This document shows positions 43,688 through 52,902 of a stretch of DNA of 64,000 bases, piece after piece. The DNA is from an uncultured Bacteroidales bacterium. GTDB taxonomy: Bacteria; Bacteroidota; Bacteroidia; Bacteroidales; F082. Location: NCBI GenBank assembly GCA_900317055.1, contig ONFF01000005.1:248001-312000 (forward strand), read 5' to 3'. Made by a program: the position numbers and the translations under genes. The notes beneath the pieces were generated by a model. The model saw nothing but the letters and a program-made list of their open reading frames with translations, did no database searches and was not told where the DNA came from. Position 1 is the stretch's first letter; each line of letters begins with the position of its first letter.

Positions 43688-44554
43688 ATGAATATATTAG
43701 TCACAGGCAGCAATGGCCAATTGGGAACAGAACTACAGAAAATAGCCAGTGCCAAACACCAATGGTTTTTCACCGATGTAGATACTTTGGATATCTGCAA
43801 CAAAGAAGCCGTGGAGAAATGTTTTGTTGCCAACCAAATTGATGCCTGCATCAACTGCGCAGCCTATACCGCCGTCGACAAGGCTGAGGATGAGCCTGAG
43901 CTGGCCACTTTGATCAATTCCTTTGCACCCAAAGTTTTGGCAGACACCTGTTTAAGACACAATGCCTTGCTCCTCCACATCTCCACCGACTACGTCTTCG
44001 GTGGTGATGCCAACACGCCATACAAGGTGGACGACCCCATCAACCCGCAGTCGGTCTATGGCAGCACCAAAGCAGATGGCGAGCGGCTTATCCGTGAGAG
44101 TGGGTGCAACTATATGATTGTGCGCACGGCATGGCTCTACTCCTCCGTGGGCAAGAACTTTGTGAAGACCATGCTTATGTTGGGCGACACGAAAGAGGAA
44201 ATCAACGTGGTGGCCGACCAAAAAGGCTGTCCCACTTGGGCACACGACTTGGCTGTTGCTCTTGTAGCACTGCTCAACAAAAATGGCAAGAACGAAGTCC
44301 ACGAGACCTTCCACTTCACCAACGAAGGACAAATCACTTGGCATGACTTCGCCACCGCCATCATGGAAATCGGCGGGAAGACCTGTAAAGTGAACCCGAT
44401 AACGACTGACCAATATCCCACCAAGGCCAAGCGACCGGCTTACAGCGTGCTGGACTTGAGCAAAATAAAGGAGTACGCGGGGATTGAGATTCCGGAGTGG
44501 CGGGAGAGCTTGGTGAAATGTATTGAAGAACTAAAACGGAAGGAAATTGTTTAA
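43688..44554 (+). CDS. rfbD: dTDP-4-dehydrorhamnose reductase
   Basis: The 288-residue enzyme catalyses the last step of dTDP-L-rhamnose synthesis for cell-surface glycans. The NADPH-binding GSNGQLGTEL, the ISTDYVFGGD motif and the catalytic YGSTKADGE (YxxxK) are present, followed by VRTAWLYSSVGKNFV. The ATG at 43688 is chosen over the TTG two codons upstream. The other rfb genes are not in the window, so the pathway is scattered. A palindrome- and octamer-rich spacer follows. Confidence 0.93.
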   Translation: MNILVTGSNGQLGTELQKIASAKHQWFFTDVDTLDICNKEAVEKCFVANQIDACINCAAYTAVDKAEDEPELATLINSFAPKVLADTCLRHNALLLHISTDYVFGGDANTPYKVDDPINPQSVYGSTKADGERLIRESGCNYMIVRTAWLYSSVGKNFVKTMLMLGDTKEEINVVADQKGCPTWAHDLAVALVALLNKNGKNEVHETFHFTNEGQITWHDFATAIMEIGGKTCKVNPITTDQYPTKAKRPAYSVLDLSKIKEYAGIEIPEWRESLVKCIEELKRKEIV

Positions 44555-44711
44555 TCCCCCCTGCCCCCTTAAAAGGGGGAGACGCAAAGCGACGCGGGAG
44601 CCAAGCCCCGTAGGGGCGAAACGATCTTAACCCGATCAAACGCAGTGCAGCTTCGGGCAGCACCCCGGCAGGCAACTGAACAACTGACAACTAAACAACT
44701 ATAAACTATAC
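44555..44711. repeat. Palindromes and ACAACTGA-type octamers before pgm
   Basis: CCCCC/GGGGG arms around TTAAAA (44566-44580) and a GCCCCGTAGGGGC palindrome (44604-44616) are followed at 44673-44711 by octamer repeats of the CAACTGAA/ACAACTA type. These end three bases before the pgm start codon region. The octamers recur at 61491-61639. Confidence 0.6.
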
Positions 44712-44714
44712 ATC

Positions 44715-46436
44715 ATGGACCCTAAAATCATCGAAAGAGCAAAATCGTGGCTCACAGAGCAATACGATGAAGAAACGAGAAAGAGCGTGCAAAACATGCT
44801 CGACAACGACCCGAACGAGCTGGTGGAGAGTTTCTACCGTAACCTTGAGTTCGGCACTGGCGGTCTGCGTGGCATCATGGGTGCCGGCACAAACCGCATG
44901 AACATCTACACTGTGGCCATGGCCACCCAAGGCTTCGCCAACTACATCAAGAAGATGCATCCCGGCAAGAAGGACCTCAGCGTCGCCATCTCCTACGATG
45001 GCCGCAACAACAGTCCTGCCTTCGCCAACGTCACCGCTGACGTGATGTCGGCCAACGGCATCAAGGTCTACATCTTCGACTGCCTCCGCCCCACTCCCGA
45101 GCTTTCGTTTGCCGTGCGAGAGATGAAATGCGATGCTGGCGTGATGGTCACTGCCTCGCACAACCCCAAGGAATACAATGGCTACAAAGCCTATTGGAAC
45201 GACGGTGGTCAGCTGGTCAGCCCACATGACAAGAACGTCATCGCCGAGGTGGAGAAGATCACCGACCCGTCGATGGTAAACTTCAAGCGCAACCCTGACC
45301 TCATCACCGTGCTTGATGAGAAGTTTGACGACATCTATTTAAATAAGGTGTACGGCCTGTCCCTCTCGCTCGACCTCATCAAGAAGCATAAGGACATGAA
45401 GATCGTCTACACACCCATCCACGGAACAGGTCGCCGCTTGGTGCCTGAAATCCTGAAGCGCAAAGGCTTCGAAAATGTCTATTGCGTTGAGGAGCAGATG
45501 GTCGTGGACGGCAACTTCCCGACCGTGAAGTCACCCAACCCAGAGGAGCCTGCCGCCATGGCTTTAGCCGTGAAGAAGGCACAGGAGGTGAATGCCGACC
45601 TTGTCATGGCCACCGACCCCGACGCCGACCGTGTGGGCATCGCCATAAAGGACGACAAGGGAGAGTTCATCCTACTCAACGGCAACCAAACTGGCAGCCT
45701 CTTCGTCTACTATCTGCTGACTCGCTGGAACGAGCTGGGCAAACTCACAGGAAAAGAATTCATCGTGAAAACCATCGTCACCACCGAACTGATCTTCGAG
45801 ATGGCCAAGAAATACAATGTGGACCGCTACGATGTATTGACCGGCTTCAAGTACATTGCCGACAAGATCCTTGAACTCGAAGGCAAGAAGCAGTTCATTG
45901 GTGGTGGCGAAGAGAGCTACGGCTATCTGGCAGGCGACTTTGTCCGCGACAAGGATGCCGTCATCGCCACCAGCATGATTGCCGAAGCCGCTGCCTGGGC
46001 TGCCGAGCAAGGTAAGACACTTTACCAGTTGCTCATGGATATCTACAAGGAGTTCGGCCTCTATAAGGAGAAGCTCGTCTCGCTGACCAAGAAAGGTATC
46101 AGCGGCACCGAGGAAATCAAGGCCTTGATGGCCAAGTTCCGCACCACCCCGCCCACCGTCATCGCTGGCGAGAAGGTCATCGAGACCCGCGACTACAAAC
46201 TTCAGGAAGCCAAGGATGTGCTGACTGGAAAGGTCACGCCCATCACCCTACCCAAGAGCGATGTGTTGCAATTCTTCACCGAGAGTGGATCAAAGATCAC
46301 CATCCGTCCTTCGGGTACCGAGCCGAAGATCAAGTTCTACTTCAGCATGAAGGGTGACGCTTCGAACGGTCTCGAAGCTGCCATCAAGACGCTCGACGCC
46401 AAGCTTGAGCAAGCCGCGAAGGAACTGACTGAATAA
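44715..46436 (+). CDS. Phosphoglucomutase/phosphomannomutase (alpha-PGM superfamily)
   Basis: The 573-residue enzyme interconverts hexose-1- and hexose-6-phosphates. It has the phosphoserine loop VMVTASHNPKEYNG (Ser148), the metal site ATDPDADRVG, the sugar-binding GGGEESYGYLAGD and the phosphate-binding loop RPSGTEPKIKFYF. The N-terminal FGTGGLRGIMGAG is typical of the PGM2/PMM-like branch. Substrate preference cannot be settled by sequence. Octamer repeats directly precede the start. No operon partner is evident. Confidence 0.93.
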   Translation: MDPKIIERAKSWLTEQYDEETRKSVQNMLDNDPNELVESFYRNLEFGTGGLRGIMGAGTNRMNIYTVAMATQGFANYIKKMHPGKKDLSVAISYDGRNNSPAFANVTADVMSANGIKVYIFDCLRPTPELSFAVREMKCDAGVMVTASHNPKEYNGYKAYWNDGGQLVSPHDKNVIAEVEKITDPSMVNFKRNPDLITVLDEKFDDIYLNKVYGLSLSLDLIKKHKDMKIVYTPIHGTGRRLVPEILKRKGFENVYCVEEQMVVDGNFPTVKSPNPEEPAAMALAVKKAQEVNADLVMATDPDADRVGIAIKDDKGEFILLNGNQTGSLFVYYLLTRWNELGKLTGKEFIVKTIVTTELIFEMAKKYNVDRYDVLTGFKYIADKILELEGKKQFIGGGEESYGYLAGDFVRDKDAVIATSMIAEAAAWAAEQGKTLYQLLMDIYKEFGLYKEKLVSLTKKGISGTEEIKALMAKFRTTPPTVIAGEKVIETRDYKLQEAKDVLTGKVTPITLPKSDVLQFFTESGSKITIRPSGTEPKIKFYFSMKGDASNGLEAAIKTLDAKLEQAAKELTE

Positions 46437-46454
46437 CACCGTGTAATACTTCAC

Positions 46455-46516
46455 TGCGAGGAACGAAGCAGTCCAGAAAAGCATCATTCTGGATTGCTTT
46501 GTTGTTCTTCCTCGCA
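46455..46516. repeat. Hairpin repeat (TGCGAGGAACGAAGCAGTCCAGA-type, REP-like)
   Basis: Arms at 46455-46477 and 46488-46516 form a long imperfect hairpin with CGAGGAACGAAGCA and TGCTTTGTTGTTCTTCCTCG. A related half-copy (CTGGATTGCTTCGTTCCTTGC) is at 61568-61588. I recognise the core as a dispersed palindromic repeat of many bacterial genomes. Confidence 0.65.
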
Positions 46517-46564
46517 TTGACACAAAGCAACAATAATTAGACGGTAAAAATATTTTTCCTCATT

Positions 46565-46599
46565 TTTGTTGACCGTATTGAAAAAATGTCTACTTTTGC
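46565..46599 (+). promoter_or_regulatory. Promoter of tRNA-Met
   Basis: TTTG at 46565-46568 and TACTTTTGC at 46591-46599 are spaced 22 bases apart. The mature tRNA begins 13 bases after the -7 element. Confidence 0.6.
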
Positions 46600-46611
46600 A
46601 CCCCGAAACGA

Positions 46612-46685
46612 GGCGGGATAGCTCAGCAGGTTAGAGCGTCGGATTCATAACCCGGAGGTCTCGAGTTCAATTCTCGATCCCGCTA
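46612..46685 (+). tRNA. tRNA-Met (anticodon CAT)
   Basis: The 74-base sequence folds as a cloverleaf. The acceptor stem is GGCGGGA with TCCCGCT (one G-U pair), the D arm GCTC/GAGC, the anticodon loop TTCATAA, and the T arm TCGAG-TTCAATT-CTCGA. CCA is not encoded. The anticodon stem lacks the three G-C pairs of an initiator, so it is an elongator Met tRNA; an Ile tRNA with modified CAT is a lesser possibility. The closing pair 31-39 is an A-C mismatch. Confidence 0.92.
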
Positions 46686-46690
46686 CACAG

Positions 46691-46716
46691 AAGCAAGGCA
46701 TTGACCTTGCTTTTTT
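46691..46716 (+). terminator. Terminator after tRNA-Met
   Basis: AAGCAAGG pairs with CCTTGCTT around CATTGA and is followed by a T-run. Confidence 0.85.
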
Positions 46717-46767
46717 CGTTTATAGGGACAAAAACGTCTTTTTTCTTGCCGAATGCCATTTTCTTCG

Positions 46768-46775
46768 TACTTTTG
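46768..46775 (+). promoter_or_regulatory. Promoter -7 element of SH3 lipoprotein gene
   Basis: TACTTTTG lies 30 bases before the ATG at 46806. Confidence 0.5.
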
Positions 46776-46805
46776 TGGGTCATTTTGTCATAAAACATAC
46801 AGTAT

Positions 46806-47363
46806 ATGAAAAGAATTTGGTATGCCGCAGCACTTGCAATTGCCTTAGGAATAATGTGCTATTCATGTGGAAGTAAAGAAAGCGAGACCTCTACCCCAGC
46901 CGAGACAGAACTGACGGATAAAAACGCCGAAATGGAAGCCACTACCGTTGAAGAGGTAGACGATGGCGATCCCAACATTAAGGCCGCTTCAGTTGACCAC
47001 ATGAAAATGGTCATCGACAGTCGTGGAAACGTCGTTGGAAGATATGTTCGCACGAACCAGACCTCATATACTGTTTCCGTACAAGACGATGTAGAAGTCC
47101 CAAAACTTGGGCATAAAATCGTGGAATACAGTGCAAGAAACGGACAAGGCATCATCTACACCCTTAGAACGAATGTCAATGTCCGCACCCAACCCGACCT
47201 GAAATCATCCATCATTTGCCAGATCACGACTAAAGCTGGAGAAATGCCCACAACTTACCCTTGCCTTGGAAAGACCCAAGGTTGGTACAAAATCAGGATT
47301 AGAGGCGCCGAAGGCTATGTGCGCCACGACCTGGTGATATGGGACGGCATGGACACTTTCTAA
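46806..47363 (+). CDS. SH3b-domain lipoprotein
   Basis: The 185-residue protein has a lipoprotein signal (IALGIMCYSCGSK, lipid Cys21) and an acidic Thr/Glu-rich linker. A C-terminal bacterial SH3 domain starts at YTLRTNVNVRTQPDLKSSII and ends WYKIRIRGAEGYVRHDLV. SH3b domains commonly bind peptidoglycan or peptides. It is expressed on its own, between tRNA-Met and rpsO. No enzymatic domain is present. Confidence 0.8.
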   Translation: MKRIWYAAALAIALGIMCYSCGSKESETSTPAETELTDKNAEMEATTVEEVDDGDPNIKAASVDHMKMVIDSRGNVVGRYVRTNQTSYTVSVQDDVEVPKLGHKIVEYSARNGQGIIYTLRTNVNVRTQPDLKSSIICQITTKAGEMPTTYPCLGKTQGWYKIRIRGAEGYVRHDLVIWDGMDTF

Positions 47364-47470
47364 GCCTAAAATTGACAATGGGATTGACCATGGCCAAGAC
47401 TCGGACTGCCACTGAACTATCATTCCAAAAAAAATTCACTCAAAACCCCTTCCGGTTTCCAAAAAAGTCG

Positions 47471-47479
47471 TATCTTTGC
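47471..47479 (+). promoter_or_regulatory. Promoter -7 element of rpsO
   Basis: TATCTTTGC lies 44 bases before the rpsO start codon and matches the -7 consensus. Confidence 0.6.
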
Positions 47480-47522
47480 AGCCCGTTTAGAACAACAAAT
47501 TTAGTGTAAAAAGAAGAAAATT

Positions 47523-47792
47523 ATGTACTTAACTGCAGAAAAGAAATCAGAGATTTTCAGCCAATACGGCAAGAACGCTGCCGATACTGGTTCAGCAGAA
47601 GGCCAAATCGCTTTGTTCACCTACAGAATTAAGCATTTGACAGAGCAAACGAAAGTCCATCACAAGGATGTGGCGGCCAAACGTGCGTTGGTTGGCTTGG
47701 TAGGTAAGAGAAGAAAACTTCTCGATTATTTGAAGAGAACCGACATCGAAAGATACCGTAACATCATTAAGGAATTGGGCATCAGAAAGTAA
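47523..47792 (+). CDS. rpsO: 30S ribosomal protein S15
   Basis: The 89-residue protein has the complete S15 sequence pattern: MYLTAEKKSEIFSQYGKNAA, DTGSAEGQIALFTYRIKHLT, VGKRRKLLDYLKRTDIERYR. S15 binds 16S rRNA and helps assemble the platform. It has its own promoter and terminator and is followed by pnp, the conserved rpsO-pnp order. Confidence 0.96.
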   Translation: MYLTAEKKSEIFSQYGKNAADTGSAEGQIALFTYRIKHLTEQTKVHHKDVAAKRALVGLVGKRRKLLDYLKRTDIERYRNIIKELGIRK

Positions 47793-47821
47793 GACTTTCG
47801 CCCGCCTGAGCGGAACGCAAG

Positions 47822-47850
47822 AAAAAGGCAATACACATTGCCTTTTTTTT
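47822..47850 (+). terminator. Terminator after rpsO
   Basis: AAAGGCAAT pairs with ATTGCCTTT around ACAC, followed by a T-run. Confidence 0.88.
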
Positions 47851-47918
47851 GCTATTTATTACAACCGATTCCATACGCAATAGAAGCTAAGAGAAAACAG
47901 TAAAAAATTTTAATCACT

Positions 47919-50207
47919 ATGGGTCCTACTGGATTTACACAAACCATCCACATGCCTAACGGTCAAGAGATTACGCTCAACACTGGCCGTTATGCCAAAC
48001 AGGCCGATGGTTCGGTGGTGCTGCGTTGCGGCGACACCGTCATCCTGGCCACCGTATGCTCCGCCACTGAAGTGGCTCCCGAAACCGATTTCTTCCCCCT
48101 GTCTGTCGACTATAGGGAAAAATACTACGCCACGGGCAAGTTCCCTGGCGGTTTCTTTAAACGTGAGGCTAAGCCCTCCGATTACGAAGTGCTGATTTCA
48201 CGCCTCATCGACCGCGCCCTGCGCCCGCTGTTCCCCGATGACTATCATGCCGAGACCATCGTGCAGGTCAACCTCCTGTCGAACGACAAGGACCAGACCC
48301 CCGATGCCCTCGCCGCTTTGGCTGCCTCAGCCGCCATCTGCGTGTCCGACATCCCCTTCCATGGCCCGATTTCGGAAGTGCGCGTGGCCCTCATCGGCGA
48401 TGAATATGTCATCAACCCGACCTTCGCCCAAATGGAGGAAGCCCGCCTCGAACTGATGGTGGCTGCCTCCATGAAAGACATCTGCATGGTGGAAGGCGAA
48501 TGCAAGGAAGTGAGCGAACAAGAGATGCTCGGCGCCTTGAAAGCTGCCCACGAAGCCATCAAGATCCAATGCCAAGCTCAGATCGAGCTCATGGAACAGG
48601 TCAACAAGGCTAAGCGTGAGTACTGCCACGAGGTGAACGACGAAAACCTCCGTGCCGAAATCGAAGCCAACTGCTACCAACCTTGCTACGATTTCGCCCT
48701 CACCGGTTGCGCCGACAAGCACCTCCGCGAAGAGACCTTCGCTGGCATCCTCGACAAATATCTCGAAAAATATACCGAAGAAGAGCTGGAAACCATCACC
48801 CCGCTCGCCAAGCGTTACTTCCACGATGTGGAACGCTCGGCCGTGCGTAACGCCGTCCTTAACGAGCGCATCCGCCTCGACGGTCGTAAGACCAACGAGG
48901 TGCGTCCCATCTGGACCGAAGTCGACGTGCTGCCTAAGGCCCACGGCTCGGCTGTGTTCACCCGCGGTGAGACCCAGGCTCTGGTCACCGTCACCCTCGG
49001 CACCAAGCTCGACGAGCAGACCTTGGACGGCGCCGTGGTGGAAGGCACTAAGAACTTCACGCTGCACTACAACTTCCCCGGCTTTGCCACTGGCGAGGCC
49101 AAGGCTCAGCGCAGCACCAGCCGCCGCGAAATTGGTCACGGCAACCTCGCCGAGCGCGCCCTCAAGACGATGGTGCCCCACGACGAGACCATGCCCTACA
49201 CCATCCGTATCGTGAGCGACATCCTCGAATCCAACGGTTCCTCCTCGATGGCCTCTGTGTGCGGTGGCTGCCTCGCCCTGATGGACGCTGGCGTACCGAT
49301 GCGCAAGCCCGTCGCAGGTGTGGCCATGGGTATGATTTCGGATAGCGAAACCGGCAAATACGCCATCCTCACCGACATCCTCGGCGACGAGGACCACCTC
49401 GGCGACATGGACTTCAAGGTCACTGGCACCCGCGACGGTATCACCGCCTGCCAGATGGACATCAAGGTCGACGGCCTCTCCTACGAGGTGCTGACCGAAG
49501 CTTTGGAACAAGCCCGTCAAGGTCGCTTGCACATCCTCGACGAGATGGCCAAGACCATCACCGAGCCTCGCGCCGACTACAAGGAGTTCGTGCCTCGCAT
49601 CGAGACCATGTATATCCCGAAGGATATGATCGGTGCCGTCATCGGCCCTGGTGGCAAGGTCATCCAAGAGATGCAGAAGCAGACCAACACCGTCATCGTC
49701 ATCACCGAGGACGAGCAGAAGGGTATCGTGGAAATCGCTTCACAGAACAAGGAAGACATCGAAGCCTGCAAAGCCAAGATCAAGGCCATCGTGCAAGTGC
49801 CCGAGGTTGGCGAAATCTACCACGGCAAGATCGTTTCCATCATGGCCTTTGGCGCCTTCGTGGAAATCATCCCCAACAAGGACGGTCTGCTCCACATTTC
49901 CGAAATCGATTGGAAGCGTTATGATACCATGGAAGAGACGGGCTTGAAGGAAGGTGACGAGATCGATGTGAAGCTGGTCGAAATCGATGAGAAGACCGGC
50001 AAGCTCCGTCTGTCGCACCGTGCCCTCCTCCCCAAGCCGGAAGGCTATGAGGAGAAGAAAGGTGGCAACGGCCCGCGTCCCGGTGGTCCGCGTCCTGGTG
50101 GTGGCAACCACGGCAATGGTGGTCATGGTAATGGCAACCATGGTGGTGGTAACCGCAACGGTGGTGGCCATGGCAATGGCGGCAACGGCGGTCCCCACAG
50201 AAAGTAA
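47919..50207 (+). CDS. pnp: Polyribonucleotide nucleotidyltransferase (PNPase)
   Basis: The 762-residue enzyme degrades RNA by phosphorolysis. It has two RNase PH domains (the first with [20 protein letters not shown], the second with [20 protein letters not shown] and [16 protein letters not shown]). A KH domain ([20 protein letters not shown]) and an S1 domain ([20 protein letters not shown]) follow. The last 45 residues are a Gly/Asn/His/Arg-rich repeat tail after [10 protein letters not shown], which may bind RNA. It follows rpsO as in many bacteria. Four palindromes lie after the stop. Confidence 0.96.
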   Translation: MGPTGFTQTIHMPNGQEITLNTGRYAKQADGSVVLRCGDTVILATVCSATEVAPETDFFPLSVDYREKYYATGKFPGGFFKREAKPSDYEVLISRLIDRALRPLFPDDYHAETIVQVNLLSNDKDQTPDALAALAASAAICVSDIPFHGPISEVRVALIGDEYVINPTFAQMEEARLELMVAASMKDICMVEGECKEVSEQEMLGALKAAHEAIKIQCQAQIELMEQVNKAKREYCHEVNDENLRAEIEANCYQPCYDFALTGCADKHLREETFAGILDKYLEKYTEEELETITPLAKRYFHDVERSAVRNAVLNERIRLDGRKTNEVRPIWTEVDVLPKAHGSAVFTRGETQALVTVTLGTKLDEQTLDGAVVEGTKNFTLHYNFPGFATGEAKAQRSTSRREIGHGNLAERALKTMVPHDETMPYTIRIVSDILESNGSSSMASVCGGCLALMDAGVPMRKPVAGVAMGMISDSETGKYAILTDILGDEDHLGDMDFKVTGTRDGITACQMDIKVDGLSYEVLTEALEQARQGRLHILDEMAKTITEPRADYKEFVPRIETMYIPKDMIGAVIGPGGKVIQEMQKQTNTVIVITEDEQKGIVEIASQNKEDIEACKAKIKAIVQVPEVGEIYHGKIVSIMAFGAFVEIIPNKDGLLHISEIDWKRYDTMEETGLKEGDEIDVKLVEIDEKTGKLRLSHRALLPKPEGYEEKKGGNGPRPGGPRPGGGNHGNGGHGNGNHGGGNRNGGGHGNGGNGGPHRK

Positions 50208-50223
50208 AAACCCACTAGAGGTT

Positions 50224-50346
50224 CTGGCGGATTTGTAATCCGCCAGCCTCGATGTGGAAACAATTCTGATGGATTTGTAATCCGTCAGCAACGAAAAGGG
50301 GATTTGAAATCCCCAATTCAGCCCGAGCGGATTACAAATCCGCTCG
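50224..50346. repeat. Cluster of four palindromes with GGATTTGTAATCC core
   Basis: Palindromes lie at 50224-50246, 50266-50288, 50298-50314 and 50324-50346. The first two share the core GGATTTGTAATCC, the fourth is its reverse complement (GGATTACAAATCC), and the third is GGGGATTTGAAATCCCC. Flanking arms differ but stay paired (CTGGC/GCCAG, CTGAT/GTCAG, CGAGC/GCTCG), which indicates selection on structure. They fill the pnp-rpoD spacer. Confidence 0.85.
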
Positions 50347-50387
50347 AACGACAAAGCAAACTTATTCAAAGAACTAAATAAACATAA

Positions 50388-51251
50388 ATGAGGCAGTTAA
50401 AGATTACGAAGCAGGTGACGAACCGTGAGACCGCGTCTCTCGACAAGTACCTGCAAGAGATTGGTAAGGTTGAGCTGATTTCGGCTGAAGAAGAGGTTGA
50501 ATTGGCCCAGCGTATCAAGCAAGGCGACAAGATCGCATTGGAAAAACTCACCAAGGCCAACTTGCGTTTTGTAGTCTCCGTAGCAAAACAGTATCAGAAC
50601 CAAGGCCTCAGTCTTCCCGACTTAATCAACGAAGGCAACTTGGGACTGATCAAAGCCGCACAACGTTTCGACGAAACCAGAGGTTTCAAGTTCATCTCCT
50701 ACGCCGTGTGGTGGATTCGTCAGTCCATCCTCCAGGCTTTGGCCGAGCAATCGCGTATTGTCCGTCTCCCACTGAACAAGATCGGTTCCATCAACAAAAT
50801 CAACAAAACTTATGCTAAGTTAGAGCAAGAGTTTGAGCGTGAACCCAATGCAGAGGAGATTGCCGAGGTGCTGGAAATCACGGAAGCCGAGGTGAAAGAG
50901 TCGATGAAGAACGCCGGACGCCACATCTCGATGGACGCACCGCTCGTGCAGGATGAAGACAACACCATGTACGACGTGCTGAAGAGCGAGGAGGCCCCGA
51001 CGCCTGAGACCGAGCTTCTGTATGAGTCGTTGCGCAAAGAAATTGACCGAGCCATCTCCACCCTGACGCAAAGGGAACAGGATGTCGTCCGCCTGTATTT
51101 CGGGCTGAACGGCAGCCACCCGATGACCTTGGAAGAGATCGGTGAGAAATTCGACCTGACGCGCGAGCGCGTGCGTCAGATCAAGGAAAAGGCCATACGC
51201 CGGTTGAAACACACCAGCCGCAGCAAGATCCTGAAGAGTTATCTCGGTTAA
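50388..51251 (+). CDS. rpoD: RNA polymerase primary sigma factor (sigma-70 family)
   Basis: The 287-residue protein is the short primary sigma typical of Bacteroidetes. Region 1.2 is [20 protein letters not shown], region 2 has [20 protein letters not shown] and [19 protein letters not shown], region 3 begins [16 protein letters not shown], and region 4 ends with the [23 protein letters not shown]. It lacks region 1.1 and the large non-conserved region. It recognises the TTTG and TAnnTTTGc elements seen upstream of many genes here. A terminator follows at 51260. Confidence 0.95.
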   Translation: MRQLKITKQVTNRETASLDKYLQEIGKVELISAEEEVELAQRIKQGDKIALEKLTKANLRFVVSVAKQYQNQGLSLPDLINEGNLGLIKAAQRFDETRGFKFISYAVWWIRQSILQALAEQSRIVRLPLNKIGSINKINKTYAKLEQEFEREPNAEEIAEVLEITEAEVKESMKNAGRHISMDAPLVQDEDNTMYDVLKSEEAPTPETELLYESLRKEIDRAISTLTQREQDVVRLYFGLNGSHPMTLEEIGEKFDLTRERVRQIKEKAIRRLKHTSRSKILKSYLG

Positions 51252-51259
51252 ACGCAAAA

Positions 51260-51289
51260 AAGCCTCTCAAGAATTTGAGGGGCTTTTTT
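51260..51289 (+). terminator. Terminator after rpoD
   Basis: AAGCCTCTCAA pairs with TTGAGGGGCTT (one wobble) and is followed by a T-run. A look-alike is found at 61417. Confidence 0.88.
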
Positions 51290-51519
51290 GTTGCCTTTTT
51301 CTTAATAAGTCAAGCCGAAATGCCAAAGTGGAATGACTATGCCGTGACCGAGCTCAACAAAAATCCCTCATATAGGGAGTTTTTTGAAGAAAAAAGCACT
51401 ATTATAGGGAGAATTTTACAAAATTTATCACTTAATAAGGGATTTCAACTGCTCGCTCTCACCATTCCCCTACCCTAATATGAAATGTCTTTGAAGCTCG
51501 TTCTATATCAATGGGATTG

Positions 51520-51702
51520 TTAATGCTTTGTTTTACATAGGTTCAACACTATTCCATACCATTGTTGGTACAATTCGACTGCTTCCTCAATGTGTCTGTT
51601 ACGGGCCTCTTCTTCAAACTGTTCATAATAATCTGCTTTGACGACAAGATGGTTGCCAAATCCCAGATAGACAGCCTTCCCTTTCCAATTTAAATCAGGG
51701 CA
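51520..51702 (-). other. Orphan open frame downstream of PIN gene, no start codon
   Basis: On the minus strand a frame is open between stops at 51703-51705 and 51520-51522. It reads NWKGKAVYLGFGNHLVVKAD, then YYEQFEEEARNRHIEEAVEL, then YQQWYGIVLNLCKTKH. The composition is protein-like, but there is no ATG, GTG or TTG near the beginning. It overlaps the last 13 bases of the PIN gene in another frame. It may be a fragment, or the C-terminal part of a frameshifted product. The remaining bases 51290-51519 hold no gene I can support. Confidence 0.4.
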
Positions 51703-52199
51703 TTAGGCAAATACTTTCCAAAATCCACCATTGGCAGCTTGCTTCCTTTTGCCACCACATCCTTGACAAACTGCTCGCATTCTTCAACCGACATCTTTCC
51801 TCGCTTTATTCCATAATAAAGGAAGTCGATCGTAGTCAGATAGGTGATTTGCTGTTTTTCACAATACTCTTTAATGTCTTTCAAGTTACTGCTGCCGATA
51901 ACATTGTGGGTATAACGGCAATAGGCCATACAAGCACTCTCACCTTTGCCAAAAGTCTGCAAAAGCCTGGCATATTCGACCATCATCTCCCCTGTCGGAT
52001 TGAATTCCTCCTTTGAAATGTTCTTCAGAAAACAGATTTGGTTGTCCAACTGGTTTTGGATGGATCCGATCTCATCATATACCGTACTCAAAACGACATG
52101 TTCATATTCCGTCAATATCTCCGGCAACAGGCTCAAGCGTCCCGCTTTGGCGAAATGAAGCAATACGTCAGCATCCAGTATGATTTTGACCTTCTCCAT
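51690..52199 (-). CDS. PIN-like domain protein, putative ribonuclease toxin
   Basis: The 169-residue protein has the acidic pattern of PIN nucleases: ILDADVLLHFAKAG (Asp9, Asp11), VYDEIG (Glu43), FGKGESACMAYCR (Glu87) and IGSSNLKDIKEYC (Asp108), with Asp125 in TTIDFL. PIN proteins are metal-dependent RNases and frequent toxins. It is the third gene of an XRE-ImmA-PIN operon and overlaps the ImmA gene by 32 bases. That overlap suggests coupled translation and fits a toxin controlled by the upstream genes. Target RNA unknown. Confidence 0.78.
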   Translation of the reverse strand: MEKVKIILDADVLLHFAKAGRLSLLPEILTEYEHVVLSTVYDEIGSIQNQLDNQICFLKNISKEEFNPTGEMMVEYARLLQTFGKGESACMAYCRYTHNVIGSSNLKDIKEYCEKQQITYLTTIDFLYYGIKRGKMSVEECEQFVKDVVAKGSKLPMVDFGKYLPNALI

Positions 52200-52902
52200 A
52201 GCCGATTAGGTTAAGCAGTTCGAGATAATGACCTTCGGAAATCCTTTCCTCGTCGAATAACTTACGAGCCTTGGAGCCAAAATCACCGATGACCAATCCT
52301 TCGTTTCCTTTTGAATAGAGTTCGATATCATATCCCCGCAAAGTTGCCTCCTGCGTAATCGAAACAGCCAATAATTCATCAGCGGACAAAGGACTGATAA
52401 TGTGCAATTCCTTCAGCCTCACCACCAAAGTATGATGCGACACCCCATAAAGATGTTCCATTCGAAGCAACGTGTCAATGCTGACACTTTTGCTGACAAT
52501 CTCATCGGATGGAATGCTTTTCAGCAAACCTTCCTTGGGCATCAGCAAAGCGGAAGCGAACAGATTGGCCGACCTCTCAGCGGCATCGGTATAGATGGAA
52601 TTGTCGCAGAAATGCGGCTGGGGATTCTCATCGTAGTACAAATGATACAACTCATGCGCAATGGTGAAATGTTGCCGTCCCCGTCTCGAATTGCTGTTCA
52701 CCAAAATGAAACGATGCTTTTTGTCTGGTGTCAATAGCGACAATCCAAACAATTTGTCCGACAAGGGACGATAGAGTGTCATCACATTCAATTGACGGAG
52801 GGCTGTTTTCATATTGAGCGGCTCCGTTGCGGAAACACGCAGCAACTCGCTTCGCATCTTTCCTGCAAGGATTTCGGCCGTTTCAAGGTTCAGCTTTTTC
52901 AT
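52168..52902 (-). CDS. ImmA/IrrE family metallopeptidase
   Basis: The 244-residue protein carries the zinc-peptidase motif in QHFTIAHELYHLYY (His83, Glu84, His87) and the third-ligand segment AAERSANLFASALLMP. A C-terminal extension contains a winged-helix-like SVSIDTLLRMEHLYGVSHHT. ImmA-type enzymes cleave XRE-family repressors, as in ICEBs1, and respond to DNA damage or other signals. It overlaps the XRE gene by 4 bases upstream and the PIN gene by 32 bases downstream. Inference: it inactivates the XRE repressor to release the PIN protein. Confidence 0.88.
   Translation of the reverse strand: MKKLNLETAEILAGKMRSELLRVSATEPLNMKTALRQLNVMTLYRPLSDKLFGLSLLTPDKKHRFILVNSNSRRGRQHFTIAHELYHLYYDENPQPHFCDNSIYTDAAERSANLFASALLMPKEGLLKSIPSDEIVSKSVSIDTLLRMEHLYGVSHHTLVVRLKELHIISPLSADELLAVSITQEATLRGYDIELYSKGNEGLVIGDFGSKARKLFDEERISEGHYLELLNLIGYGEGQNHTGC

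Noticed and set aside
48327-49667. 446-codon minus-strand frame within pnp
   Set aside because: pnp has all domains intact on the plus strand. The opposite frame is a by-product of codon bias and has no recognisable motifs.
51275-51478. Plus-strand 67-codon frame after rpoD
   Set aside because: It starts inside the rpoD terminator and has no recognisable family. A remnant is possible but cannot be supported.
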